Assembly (NCBI GenBank): GCA_002102555.1
Contig: MCFL01000003.1
Span: 496,001 to 560,000 of the forward strand
DNA length: 64,000 nucleotides
Reading direction: 5' to 3'
Source: Catenaria anguillulae PL171
Lineage: Eukaryota > Blastocladiomycota > Blastocladiomycetes > Blastocladiales > Catenariaceae
Of this stretch, positions 46,255-56,240 are shown one piece after another. Numbering within the stretch: the first letter of the stretch is position 1; each line of letters begins with the position of its first letter. A program made the position numbers and the translations under genes. Under the pieces are notes generated by a model. That model had not been told where the DNA came from and ran no database searches. It worked only from the letters and a program-made list of their open reading frames with translations.

Positions 46255-48261
46255 ATGAACCCACGCATCCAGTCCGCCAGCAGGTCAAGACTGCGGGCAT
46301 TGCTCCCGCCGCTGTGCCTCCATGTGCAGCCACTTGTCCCATCATGTGCACCGGCGACCCTTGTCCACTTGCCCGCAGGTGGCCATCACCAACGGCGCTT
46401 TAGCTCCACTCCTCACCCGTGCCATCTGAACTCCAATCGCGACATCGACATTGGCAAGAATGAGCATCAACAAGACATGCCAGAGGGCTTCTCCCGCTTC
46501 GACTTGCAGCACCAGCAATGCACTGGCTGCGGCGCCTCCTTCCAGTTCGACAACCCACACATTGCCGGCTACCTGACGCCCGCTCGCCTCAACGACTTCA
46601 AGTCCCGCACACAAACTCAAGCGCACACTGGCTCGCCCGCACCCGCACCCATCTCGGATGCCGATCTCGAAGCCCGTGTCGCCTCGCAAATCATTGACTG
46701 GAAGTACATCTCTGCCTCGCAGCGCAAAAAGCACCTCCGCCGCGCCCGCCATCAGTTGCAACCAACGACCGTCACTCAGCTCGTGTGCCAGCGATGCCAC
46801 GACATCCATCATACCAACCACTCGGCCGCCAAGGGACCACCCGTTGTCGCACCTTCAGACCTCGATCTGCGCAAATCCAACCGGTCGCTCTTTATCCACA
46901 TGGTTGACATGCTCGACTTCCCGCTCTCGTACTTTCCTACCTCGCGCATCCTTCCTCGCAATGCCCCGTACTTGCTGGTTTTCAACAAATCTGACCTCTT
47001 ACCGCTATCCGCCACCTCTGAGCGCCTCTCCCAGTGGGCCACGCACTTTGCGCGCCGCCTCAAACTCCGCCCAGCTCCTGCAGGTGTGCACGTCATCTCG
47101 TCCAAATCGGGCGCAGGGATCAAGGACCTCATGGCGCACGCCGAGCAACTCCGCAACCGATACGCCTTACGTGACGTGTACTTGCTGGGAGCCACCAATG
47201 TCGGCAAGTCCGAGTTCATCAACTGCCTGCACCGCATGGTCAGGTACCCAAAGACGGCTGGCCAAGTGACTGCATCCCGGGTGCACGGCACGACCGTGGC
47301 CAACTTGCCCATCCCACTGTCCCGATTTGCAGGCTTGCTGCACGCCGGCGCGGCATCGTCGTCTGTCCCCTCAATCCCAACAGAATCGCTCGCAGGCGTC
47401 AAGGGCCACCTCATTGACACCCCAGGCGTCACACTGCCCGCTCGGCTCACGGCAACGCTGCTCGCGGACCCAAAAGACCACAAGCTCGTCCACGTTGCCA
47501 AACGGCTTGTGCCCGTCACATACCGTGTGCCTGCAGGCAAGTCCATATTTTTTGGTGGATTGGCCAGGATCGATTACGTTTCGGGGACGGCCGAGTCCCG
47601 TTTGGGCATCACCGTGTGGTCGTCCAATGTGTTGCCTGTGCATGTAACGTCGGTTGGCAAGGCGGATCGGTACTGCGGGATCGAGCATGGAGAGTCGCAG
47701 GTGCAGGAGGAAGAGGACGACGATGGCGCGCTAGTTTTGGATCCCGAGGCGTTGAGGGCGGTGGATCATGACAGCACAAAGGCACACGATGATATGGCCG
47801 AGGCGCAAGGTGGACCGGAGGACTTGGGCGAGATGGAACTGGCTCCTGCGCTTCAGCTAGATTTGCTGTCACCCGCCTCTGCCTCTTCATCTGCCGCCGA
47901 CGCCGACGTCGCGCCGCCGTCTGTTGCTCCTGAACCAAGCACAGATTCGGCGGCCATCGAACCTGCCGATCAAGGCCCACGCATGGATCCAAGTCTCTTA
48001 CCAAAGATTCTCGTGCCGCCGAGCGTCGACTCGCGCGCGTCGCTACCTCAATGGAAGCTTGCTGGGTCATGGACCCTGCGCGGCGACGGCATTCAGCGGT
48101 CGTGGGCTGACATTGTGGTGGGCAGTGTTGGGTGGATCAGCATTTCGGGCGACTTTGATCGCGCACGGTTTAGGGTGTACACGCCGGGTGGCAAGGGGGC
48201 TGTGGTGAGGGATCCGCTCATGCCGCATGATTTTGGGTATCCGATGAAGAAGATCGAGTAG
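46255..48261 (+). CDS. Circularly permuted GTPase, YqeH/NOA1/Gep3 family (mitochondrial)
   Basis: GTPase for assembly of the mitochondrial ribosome small subunit. A single exon of 668 residues. The Arg-rich N-terminus (IQSASRSRLRALLPPLCL) looks like a mitochondrial targeting peptide. A zinc-binding region follows (CTGCGASFQF, later VCQRCHDIHH). The GTPase motifs come in the permuted order typical of this family: G4 VFNKSDLL, then G1 GATNVGKSEFINCL, then G3 IDTPGV. The C-terminal RNA-binding part reads KSIFFGGLARIDYV and SWADIVVGSVGWISISGDFD. An acidic Ala-rich insert (about 47700-47960) separates it from the GTPase core. Compared with yeast Gep3 the protein is long, mainly from this insert. 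Confidence 0.92.
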   Translation: MNPRIQSASRSRLRALLPPLCLHVQPLVPSCAPATLVHLPAGGHHQRRFSSTPHPCHLNSNRDIDIGKNEHQQDMPEGFSRFDLQHQQCTGCGASFQFDNPHIAGYLTPARLNDFKSRTQTQAHTGSPAPAPISDADLEARVASQIIDWKYISASQRKKHLRRARHQLQPTTVTQLVCQRCHDIHHTNHSAAKGPPVVAPSDLDLRKSNRSLFIHMVDMLDFPLSYFPTSRILPRNAPYLLVFNKSDLLPLSATSERLSQWATHFARRLKLRPAPAGVHVISSKSGAGIKDLMAHAEQLRNRYALRDVYLLGATNVGKSEFINCLHRMVRYPKTAGQVTASRVHGTTVANLPIPLSRFAGLLHAGAASSSVPSIPTESLAGVKGHLIDTPGVTLPARLTATLLADPKDHKLVHVAKRLVPVTYRVPAGKSIFFGGLARIDYVSGTAESRLGITVWSSNVLPVHVTSVGKADRYCGIEHGESQVQEEEDDDGALVLDPEALRAVDHDSTKAHDDMAEAQGGPEDLGEMELAPALQLDLLSPASASSSAADADVAPPSVAPEPSTDSAAIEPADQGPRMDPSLLPKILVPPSVDSRASLPQWKLAGSWTLRGDGIQRSWADIVVGSVGWISISGDFDRARFRVYTPGGKGAVVRDPLMPHDFGYPMKKIE

Positions 48262-48576
48262 CACTTTTACTTCGTATTGTGTGAATGCAGTTAATCATTT
48301 GCGTCATTGACACCAGCTTGAAGCACTGGACTCATGTTTGCTGAGTGGACGACAGGTCTCCTCAAGCTCTTCAGCAAAAGACGGGATCGGGGCGGGACGG
48401 GGTTTGCACATGTTTGGTTCATGTATTAATATAGACGCCAATTACCATTCATACATGTGGCCCACCGCGACAACTTCATGACCAACAAATGTCAAAATGA
48501 AAGTGAGAAGTCATTGACCAGGGAATCAAGGAATCGAACTGCGTCAACACGTTTGAAGACAACAATGGGGAACGCC
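48262..48576. other. Convergent 3' region
   Basis: Between stop codons of the plus-strand GTPase and the minus-strand membrane protein. No supported frame; A/T-richer than its neighbours. Confidence 0.5.
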
Positions 48577-50121
48577 TCAGGCCGTAGAATGCTCCCGACT
48601 CTCTGACAACTCAACTGGTTGCCCTCGCCTTTGTCGCACCTGACGCATCAAACTGCCAAAGACTTTTCTCGTCACGACCACAGTCTCTGTTCCCACACCG
48701 TCAACCCGGCACCCAAAGTAGGGCACTTGCGTGTCTTGGCAGGCGAGTGAAGGCGCATGATCCAGCGGAACAGAGGTGGGAGGGATCTCGTCGTCGTGAA
48801 GGATGGCTGGTGCAGTGATGGATCGAGTCACGATTCGGGCTCGCACACCGTAAGGGTCGCGGGGAATGCGTCCTCCAAAGGAGAGCATGTCGCCTTGGCG
48901 GTCCGAAGTCGCGTTGAAGAGAAAAAAGGTCGATTTTCCTTGTGGGAAGCCCATCTTGTCTCTGGGGTGCATGTGGTAATCATTGTACCACAGCCCCGCC
49001 GAATTGGCCTCACCCGCTACTCTTGGTCTGGGTTGGTACTGGGTGATCCATCGGGAAACGTCATCGGGCGATAATCCACACTCCATGTCGTAAGCGTCAA
49101 TGTCGCCGCTGGCCGACACGAGCAGCCCGATTTGCCGACTCGATATCTGGCTGACTGGACCGCGGCCGGGTTGCGCGGCCAAGTAACCAATTGGCATGGG
49201 AACGGTCGCAACGGAGCCAGGGATGCAGGCAGAGTCCAATGACATGTCCAGAAAAAGAATCTCTTGGCCGAAAAATGGAAAGGTCTGGCCCATGTCATTA
49301 TCCATCAATTCAGGGCTGAACTTGGTTGGCATCCAGTCGAAGTTGGCGGCGGGTGGAGTTGGGTCTTGCACGTCAACACATGGGCTCCGTGCCAGCGTCA
49401 CGGCGGCGATTTCGGCGTCCGTAAGCATGCCAACGGCTTCGGGCCACCATTGCCCTTGACGCAACCCGCTGACATCCTTGGTGATGTCCAACAGCACAGA
49501 GTGCACATCCGATCGATTCATCAAGGCCCCGACAAATGTGCCCGCGATCAGGTTCCGCTTGGAAAGGTCGGCCGCCGACACGTGGGAATACCTCTTGACG
49601 CTGTGCTCCTTGCGAGCCGAAAAGTAGGTGCTCACCAGCACGTCGAGGCCGCGCGTAACGAGAAAGGCCAGTGCGAACAGCGAACATGCCCACAGCCGAG
49701 GGTAAGCTGGGTAGGGCGGACGGTAGAGCGAACGAATTGTAGCGCGGGCGCCAGCGCCAATTGAAAGCTCCGAGATGAGGAAGATGCCGATACGTTGGGC
49801 GAACACAAGGCGAAATGCAATGTCGGAGATGAAGGCAACGATGATCAAACGGGCAATGGCACTGTAGACGCCATACTCTTTGGGGCCAACCAATACTCCT
49901 TCCCCTGTGAAAGTGGATCCCATTGTCATGTCTAAGGATCGAGCGGGCCAGTGAGCATGCATGCACTGCGCGGCCAGCACGAAGATACATACATCAGCGA
50001 GAATATGCGGTAATTGCATGTAGTTCTTGACTTCACATTCCATGAGACTGAAAAGCAACGGGCTCCGCTTTATTCCTGCCAACTCATGGTCGAACTTTAA
50101 CGAAGCTCGTCTGCTCATCAT
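48577..50121 (-). CDS. Uncharacterised membrane protein with large soluble domain
   Basis: One open frame of up to 582 residues. I start it at the MMSRRASL methionine pair (50121); earlier in-frame ATGs exist. About three hydrophobic segments occupy the first 200 residues: LADVCIFVLAAQCM, YSAIARLIIVAFISDIAFRL and LWACSLFALAFLVTRGLDVL. A soluble part of about 330 residues follows, beginning after AADLSKRNLIAGTFVGALM. It contains Pro/Gly-rich motifs (EAVGMLTDAEIAAVTLARSP, WITQYQPRPRVAGEANSAGL, FFLFNATSDRQGDMLSFGG) and four or five Cys that could form disulphides (CVDVQDP, CIPGSV, CGLSPDD, CQDTQVPYFGCR). It ends with a basic tail. I recognise no family. Position and composition indicate a real gene. 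Confidence 0.65.
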   Translation of the reverse strand: MMSRRASLKFDHELAGIKRSPLLFSLMECEVKNYMQLPHILADVCIFVLAAQCMHAHWPARSLDMTMGSTFTGEGVLVGPKEYGVYSAIARLIIVAFISDIAFRLVFAQRIGIFLISELSIGAGARATIRSLYRPPYPAYPRLWACSLFALAFLVTRGLDVLVSTYFSARKEHSVKRYSHVSAADLSKRNLIAGTFVGALMNRSDVHSVLLDITKDVSGLRQGQWWPEAVGMLTDAEIAAVTLARSPCVDVQDPTPPAANFDWMPTKFSPELMDNDMGQTFPFFGQEILFLDMSLDSACIPGSVATVPMPIGYLAAQPGRGPVSQISSRQIGLLVSASGDIDAYDMECGLSPDDVSRWITQYQPRPRVAGEANSAGLWYNDYHMHPRDKMGFPQGKSTFFLFNATSDRQGDMLSFGGRIPRDPYGVRARIVTRSITAPAILHDDEIPPTSVPLDHAPSLACQDTQVPYFGCRVDGVGTETVVVTRKVFGSLMRQVRQRRGQPVELSESREHSTA

Positions 50122-50724
50122 GTCTCGCAGCGCTACATGCTCTGACACAGGTCGCGCGCGCGAGAGAGACAAACTAATTTCTGTTTTAAGCCTGCACGAG
50201 GGAGCTGTGAAGTCGGGACAGTGATTCATACAGCATGTTGAACTCGGACTACGATGGAACGGATGCCTGTGTGGGTCAAGGACAATCCATTTGCCTTGCA
50301 GTTGACGCCTCAAAGGCTCAGCCAAGGTTCATTGGCAACTTCACTTCTGCCTTTGACGCGTTCGACATTCGCACAGCCACTTTCCGAATCGTTCCTGCGC
50401 CATTCCGCGGCCTTCGAGCAAATCGTTCTCGATTTAGGCGATCCTTCTGCGCACTCTATCAAGAATGTGCATGCGGATGCCAACCCGGGCCCACGAAGGA
50501 AAAGTCTGGTCTCTTGATGCAATGCCTATGAATACAAACACTGGCCCATCCCCGCTGGCAACATAATCCTCCTCCTGCTGCTCCCGCCTCGTCAACCAAC
50601 CACCAACACTTGACGTCCCGACCTGGCCTCGCCAATCACACAAGACGCGTCCCTCCAAACTGCCCAATCCAAAGTAAGGCCCATTTTCACATACACTTCG
50701 TATTGCTCTGCCTCGCGCTGCACC
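50122..50724. promoter_or_regulatory. Divergent region, membrane protein / TBC1D24-like
   Basis: Lies between two divergently transcribed genes and must contain both promoters. The longer version of the minus-strand protein would extend into it. No clear box was identified. Confidence 0.4.
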
Positions 50725-52711
50725 ATGCCCAACCTCGACCTGATTGACCTCAAGCGCTATGAGACGCAAAAGTCGGACAAGGAAACCTCAAAGACGTGGG
50801 ACGACGACTCGATCGAAAAGCTGCTCGAGGCACAAAACTTGGCAAAGACCAAGCTCAAGCAAATTGTGCGTCGTGGCGTCCCCGATGGCATTCGCAGTAT
50901 CGTGTGGCCAGAGTTTTTGAAGATGCACAAGATGCCCGGTACGCCACACCATCACCATCGCCGCCGCTTCGTGGTCGCCATTCATTTTCTCTGAACATTT
51001 ATCGCTCTAGAGTACGAAAAGAATTATACCAAGGCTCTATTCCGCGTCCACGGCAGCAAGCCGCCCGACCAACTTTCGCTGTGCCCACTCTTTAGCGGGT
51101 CCATGTTCACGGAATGGATGTGCTTGACGCAAAAGGGGTACCTGGTCGCTGGCCGCATGCTGTCTGTGATTGCCTACGACTACCCGCACATTGAGTTCTG
51201 CCCGTTCCTACCCGTACTCTCTGTGCTCATGCTGCACCACGTCGGGCCCGATGACACGTTTGGATCCATCAACTGGATGATTCGCGCAAACATGGCCAAA
51301 CCCGACTCGTGGGTCTTCTTTCCGACGTACAAGAAGGACATCAAGGCGCTCAACTATGCATTCTCGGAGCTGGTCAAGACGCAACTTCCAAAAGTGTGGA
51401 AGCACTTGGAGCTGTTGAACAACACGGACAAGCCACTGTGGGTGCGGTGGTTTTGCGACTTCTTTATCGGCGTGCTGCCATTGGACGTTGTTTTCCACAT
51501 TCTCGATTCCTTCTTGATTGAAGGGTACAAGGTTCTACTGCGGTACGCGCTGGCGCTCGTTGAGCTCCGGTCGTCGGCCGTGCTAGCATGTGTATCGTGG
51601 GATGAAGCCACGGCCGTTTTCAAGCTGGATCCGCCCAAACCGTCTGGGTCGCCCGCCATACTTCCCTCAGCTCCTCCAAGCGCTCCCTCCCCCGTTTCCC
51701 TTTCCGCGTCGTCGCCCGCGGCTCAGCAACAGTCGTCGCCCAACAAGTCTTCTCCACCCTCACCAAACGCACAATCGCTTCCATCGCCGACTTCACCCAT
51801 CCCAGCCAATGCGTGGAAAGGCTCGCGCGAAACCAACATTCCGCAACTCCTCAAGCTCGCCTTCTCGTATAAGTTCTCGAAAAGAAAACTGCTCGAATTC
51901 CGCAACGCGCACCATCTCTCGCGATCGGCGCACCGCGAAGGCTCGCTCCCCGACATCCACAATGGCGCTGCGCAACTGATTGACTTGCCCAAACTTTTGC
52001 ACTCGGAGGAATCGGCATTCATGACGACCGATGACTGGCTGCCCCTGTGGCAATGGGTGCCGCCGCGGCACCGCGTTGCGGCACTCGAGCTCGCATTCAC
52101 GACACGCAAGCACGGGCGGTCGCTCGCCACGTTTTACGACTTGTGCCGCGAGCGCGAGCCCACGCTCCTGTTGATTGAGACCATGGACGGAGACGTCATT
52201 GGCGCATACTGCCCCGTGTCCTGGCCGCTGTCGAATCGCGAGTTTAATCGGTTCTTTGGCACGGGCGAAACGTTTGTGTTTACGTTGAGGAGGAAGGGAA
52301 AGGTCGAGCCAAAGGCATGGCCGTGGGTCTTGGCGTATACGGCCACTTCCCCACAGGTTGCTGGTGGGAACGCACAGGCAACGACGCAAGCCGCTGCGGC
52401 GACAACCACCGGGACACTGAACTTGACGGCAGCAGATGCGACCAATAGCTTCATGTGGGCGGGCAACAAGGAATTGATTGTGGGCGGTGGCGGGTACGTG
52501 TCATGACATGAGCATTTCTCGTTGGATTCGATGCTGACTTGCTGGAAACCATCTCACCGGTAACAGAAAGAGCCAAGCGATCTGGATTGAACAGAACATG
52601 GTCAAGGGATCCACTGGTCCTTGCTCGACATTCAACAACCAGCCCTTGTGTGGCACTGGGTCATTTGAGATTAGTGTGCTTGAGGTGTTCTCATTCCGCC
52701 TGACCCAATGA
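50725..52711 (+). CDS. TBC-TLDc protein, TBC1D24-like
   Basis: Three exons: 50725-50939, 51011-52493 and 52567-52711. The N-terminus leads into a TBC fold (RRGVPDGIRSIVWPEFLK, then EYEKNYTKALFRVHG). The middle reads HIEFCPFLPVLSVLMLHHVG, VRWFCDFFIGVLPLDVVFHI and LIEGYKVLLRYALALV, as in TBC1D24. The usual catalytic IxxDxxR arginine and YxQ glutamine are not visible, so GAP activity is doubtful. A Ser/Pro linker follows. The TLDc domain runs from ESAFMTTDDWLPLWQWVPPR through DLCREREPTLLLIETMDGDV, GTGETFVFTLRR and IVGGGG, and ends in the last exon with SQAIWIEQNMVKGSTGPCST and SFEISVLEVFSFRLTQ. TBC1D24 binds Arf6 and phosphoinositides and protects against oxidative stress in animals. About 614 residues. 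Confidence 0.9.
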
Positions 52712-53192
52712 TGCTGCGGACGCGTTTGGCGTCGGCCAACTCCTCTACTATTTACCCCCAAATCCTGAATCGTCAACTTGCATATCTGACTTTTTTTACC
52801 TTGCAGTTATCTGTCTATGCTTTCCTTTGAGTTTCGCCGTTTGGCGACCTGTTTCATATACCTGACTCGATTTCTGTGCTGGTTGCGACTCGGATGCCAC
52901 AATGAGAGCAGAAGAGTGTTCAAGTTGTCTCGTCGCTCGCTGCGAGTCGCTGCTGCTGCGAGTGGTCGACAGCCTTTGGCACATGGAGTCTCGTCCCGCT
53001 CGCCTTTCTGGCCTGCGGCTGCCACGTCAAGTCTCACGGCGATCCCGAAATGCTGTCGCTGCCAACCAAAACCACACGTATGTGTATGGTCAATTGCGAA
53101 CCACAACAGCTACACATGGCTACACATCAATGTAAAATTCCACTCCAAGCAATCAACTGGCCTTTCATACAATCATCAACAGTCGAGCGACC
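52712..53192. other. Intergenic, tandem plus-strand genes
   Basis: 3' flank of the TBC-TLDc gene and 5' flank of the Derlin. A 172-residue plus frame crosses the Derlin start out of frame and is a shadow. Confidence 0.4.
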
Positions 53193-54232
53193 ATGGACCG
53201 CCTGTATGCCTCGTACCTCGACATTCCGCCCATCACGCGGACCTGGGCTTCCCTCACGGTCGCGATGGCGATCCTAACACAGCTCCAAGTTTTATCGCCA
53301 TTTCACCTCTATTTCGATACATTCTTCATCTATAAGCGACAACAGTACTGGCGGCTATTCACGTCCTACTTTTTCGTCGCTCCCTTTGGCGTCGACTTCC
53401 TCTTCCACATCTACATCCTGTACGCCATGCTGTTTTCTTGCTCGACTGGCCATTTGCTTGGCTCCCACGGAGACCTGACTGACTGAGAGCCGGCTTGACA
53501 CATTGCAGATCGCGATACAGTCGCCTGCTCGAAGAAGGCTCGTACCGCAACCGCCCGGCTGACTTTGCCCTGCTGCTCATCGGGTCTGCCCTGCTCACGC
53601 TGGTGATTGCACACCTCCTACCGACCATGCCGTCAACGTGGGCCTTACCGTTTCTTTCGGGGCCCGTGACCTCTGCACTCACCTACGTGTGGGCTCGCCG
53701 TAACCCGTTCTTGCGCATGTCGCTGTTTGGCCTGTTTGAGTTCCAGGCACCGTTTTTGCCGTGGGCCATGGCCGGGTTGTCGGCCTTGTTGCATGGCGCT
53801 GTGCCGACGGCCGACTTGTTGGGCTTGGGCATTGGCCATGTGTATTGGTTTTTGGAGGATATTTATCCGCGGACGGTCGGGGCCGGTGGCAGGGCCAGGG
53901 GAAAAGTGTTGAAGACGCCACGGTTCATGTACGTTTTGCCATTTGTGAGGCCAGCTGTCGTTGCGGTCACATCGGCCAACTGACTGAGAGTGTCTGCATG
54001 TGTATTCTATAGGATGCTCTTGTTTGGCCAGCAGCCTAGCGACGTACCAGAAGTGGTGACTGAGGTGCCGCCACCACCACCACCGCAGCAGCAGCAGCAG
54101 CAGGATGCAGGCGCGGTGCGCGTGCCTGCGGGGGAAGAGGCCGCTGTTGATGGTGGAGCCAGAGACTTTGCTGGCGCGGATCGAGACGAGCTGCGTGAGC
54201 CCTTGTTGGCAAATCCCGGAGATGCTCGGTGA
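53193..54232 (+). CDS. Derlin (Der1 family), ER-associated degradation
   Basis: Multi-pass pseudo-rhomboid that helps retrotranslocate misfolded proteins from the ER. Three exons: 53193-53419, 53509-53938 and 54013-54232. It opens with SYLDIPPITRTWASLTVAMA, then YWRLFTSYFFVAPFGVDFLF. The splice restores FHIYILSRYSRLLEEGSYRN, the conserved loop of Derlins. Later come FFLRMSLFG-type residues (RNPFLRMSLFGLFEFQAPFL), the loop ADLLGLGIGHVYWFLEDIYP, and PRFMMLLFGQQ at the second splice. The WR in YWRLFTSY is the Derlin WR motif. The C-terminal tail is unusual: Pro/Gln-rich with a CAG run, then acidic, ending LREPLLANPGDAR. It does not end in a SHP-box-like sequence I recognise. Confidence 0.95.
54086..54103 (+). 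repeat. (CAG)6 after a CCA/CCG run in Derlin tail
   Basis: Six CAG triplets in frame, encoding Gln, immediately after proline codons (CCACCACCACCACCG). Such tracts change length easily, so the tail may differ between strains. Confidence 0.85.
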
Positions 54233-54692
54233 CTTGCGTTTATTGTTGCTTGGCAACTGCCAAGGTTTTGTGTATGAGCGTGATTTTGTACATATGATCA
54301 GATCTTTCTGCATGATAACTAAACTGCTGAACCAAGGCATTCATCATACGTCCTATAGAAAAAGAATGTTTAACAAGAGAAGAATATTGAGCGATGATGC
54401 TTGGTGAATGCGAAATGAAGGTCCGGGATTTGGATTGAGAAGGCATAGAACACAACGGATAGAGTCCCGATTGGGCCGAGGGCAGACAAAAGACGCACAC
54501 ACGCACGAGCACGCGAAGAAAAAGACAAAATTGGTCGGCGCTGCAGACGCAAGAAGCACTGGAGAGCGGGGGTCGGGGCGAGGAGGGTAACAAGAATCAC
54601 AGCCATTGCACAAAGTGCAAACGATGAGAATAAAGACAAGCGAACTGGAGGTGATGGACGGAAGAAAAAAAGCACAATGCAGATGTTCCAAC
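54233..54692. other. Convergent 3' region
   Basis: Between the stop codons of the Derlin and the minus-strand J-protein. Open frames here are shadows; no element seen. Confidence 0.45.
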
Positions 54693-56240
54693 TCAAACAG
54701 CGGCAACCATCTGCTTTTGATTTGGGTTACTTGTACTTGTTGGCTTGTCGGCTGGTTCCTGTACCGAACCCGTTGCTACCGATGACGCCCCGGGTCCCCA
54801 CACGACATGCCACGGCCGCCATGACACAATGGATCCGAGGCCATACCTGATTCCGTCCGACGCGCGCTTGAGCGGGCCTGCGACCAACACGGACCGGAGT
54901 GCATCCCTTGCGGCCTGTGGGCCAAGTTTACTTGCCACGCTTGCGACTTTGCCCGAGGCCGTGCTCGCGGTATCCAACATACCGAGCATGGCGTGCAACG
55001 TGGACACGCACCAGCCTGGAAGCGCGTTTCCGCCGGCGGCCGTGTTGATGGTGATGGGAATGGTGAGCAGGACGTGCAGCAGGCGCAGCGAGAGTTTGAG
55101 GCGGCCGACAAGGTCCAGATACGGCAAGGCCGCGAGTTGCGTGTGGATGTCGAGCGCTTGGAAAAAGCCCGGCTTGGCAGAGGCAAAGCAGTGCGAGCAG
55201 GTGAGCATGAGAGAGCGGACGGATTGGAGCAAGGATTCAAGGGATTCACGCGAGACGTCTGTGTTGTGGTGGCGGAGGAGATCTACTGGGGAATCAAGTG
55301 TGGATCAGAACGGTGAGATCAAGGAGTGGAAGGGACAAGCAGAGAAATCGAAAAGCACCTGCGACCATGAGCAAGTTGTCAAAATGGCCTTCGAGCAGCT
55401 CAACCACAACTGGACAAGCGTCGCGTAAAGCGTCTCGTCGCCATTCCCAGGCACCCGTTCACCTGCCAAGTCGTAGGCGGCCCGGGTGCTTCCTTGCTTG
55501 AGGGTCGTGTATGCAGATGCAACCTCTGTCGATTGGGAGACAATGTTCTCATTTGAGAACATGGAAAATGAAGGCATGATGATGTGGCGATAGAAACGAA
55601 TTTGAAAGGCCTCAGTGGCCAATGGGTTGTTTGGATGCTTGTCTGGTGCACCATGCGACTCTTGAGCAAGTATGCCCTGCGAATCTCGTCAAACGTGGCC
55701 GATTTAGAGACACCAAGCACCGAATAAAACGACTGACACGCAATGATGTCGCGAATGAGCGCATCGGCAGAGTCGGGGGACGGTCCGCGAGACGATGTGG
55801 CCGATGTGGGTGTTGGTGGGTGCCCAGGCACTGTTGGCGATCTGCGATGGCTGCTCGAGAAATGTGCGGCATTGGGCGAGGTCGCTGGGGATGTTGGCCG
55901 GGATCCAGACAGCGGCGTCGGTGCAGCCGAGGAAGAAGAGCCAAAGACGGACGACATTGGCCGAGATCCTGACGTCCAGTAGGCAGCAACCCACCGCCGC
56001 CAGAGCCGCCACCAGCATACCGGTGGTTTTCACGGGTGGGAGAGGCGGTGGGCGAGGCGCCGGCTCTGCGGAACTCGTCGGCGAGCGAGGGACAACTAGC
56101 GTATTGGCGCATGGAGGCGGGGCTGCGTTGCCGTGGGGCGAGTAGCCGGCATCCGGCGACATGGGGTGTCGATCACCTCGGCCGCGGAGGCGTGGTGGGG
56201 ATGCAGAAAGTCCGAGTGGAGTTGGAGTGTGGAGTGGCAT
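54693..56240 (-). CDS. J-domain co-chaperone (DnaJ-like), with a frame break at HPD
   Basis: J-domain proteins stimulate Hsp70 ATPase through the HPD motif. Exon 1 (from 56240, MPLHTPTPLG) is Pro-rich and joins exon 2 through a GTATGC intron to give KTTGSRPMSSVFGSSSS. The J-domain reads FYSVLGVSKSATFDEIRRAY, LLKSRMVH, then PDKHPNNPLATEAFQ in another frame, and continues after an intron as QVASAYTTLKQGSTRAAYDL. The DNA has GTGCACCAGACAAG where HPD would need one more C after CAC. A one-base loss of C is the simplest cause, and no intron fits. The C-terminal part has hydrophobic helices (LDLVGRLKLSLRLLHVLLTI), then a Ser/Thr tail ending NPNQKQMVAAV. The domain is clear; the exact J-class is not. 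Confidence 0.82.
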
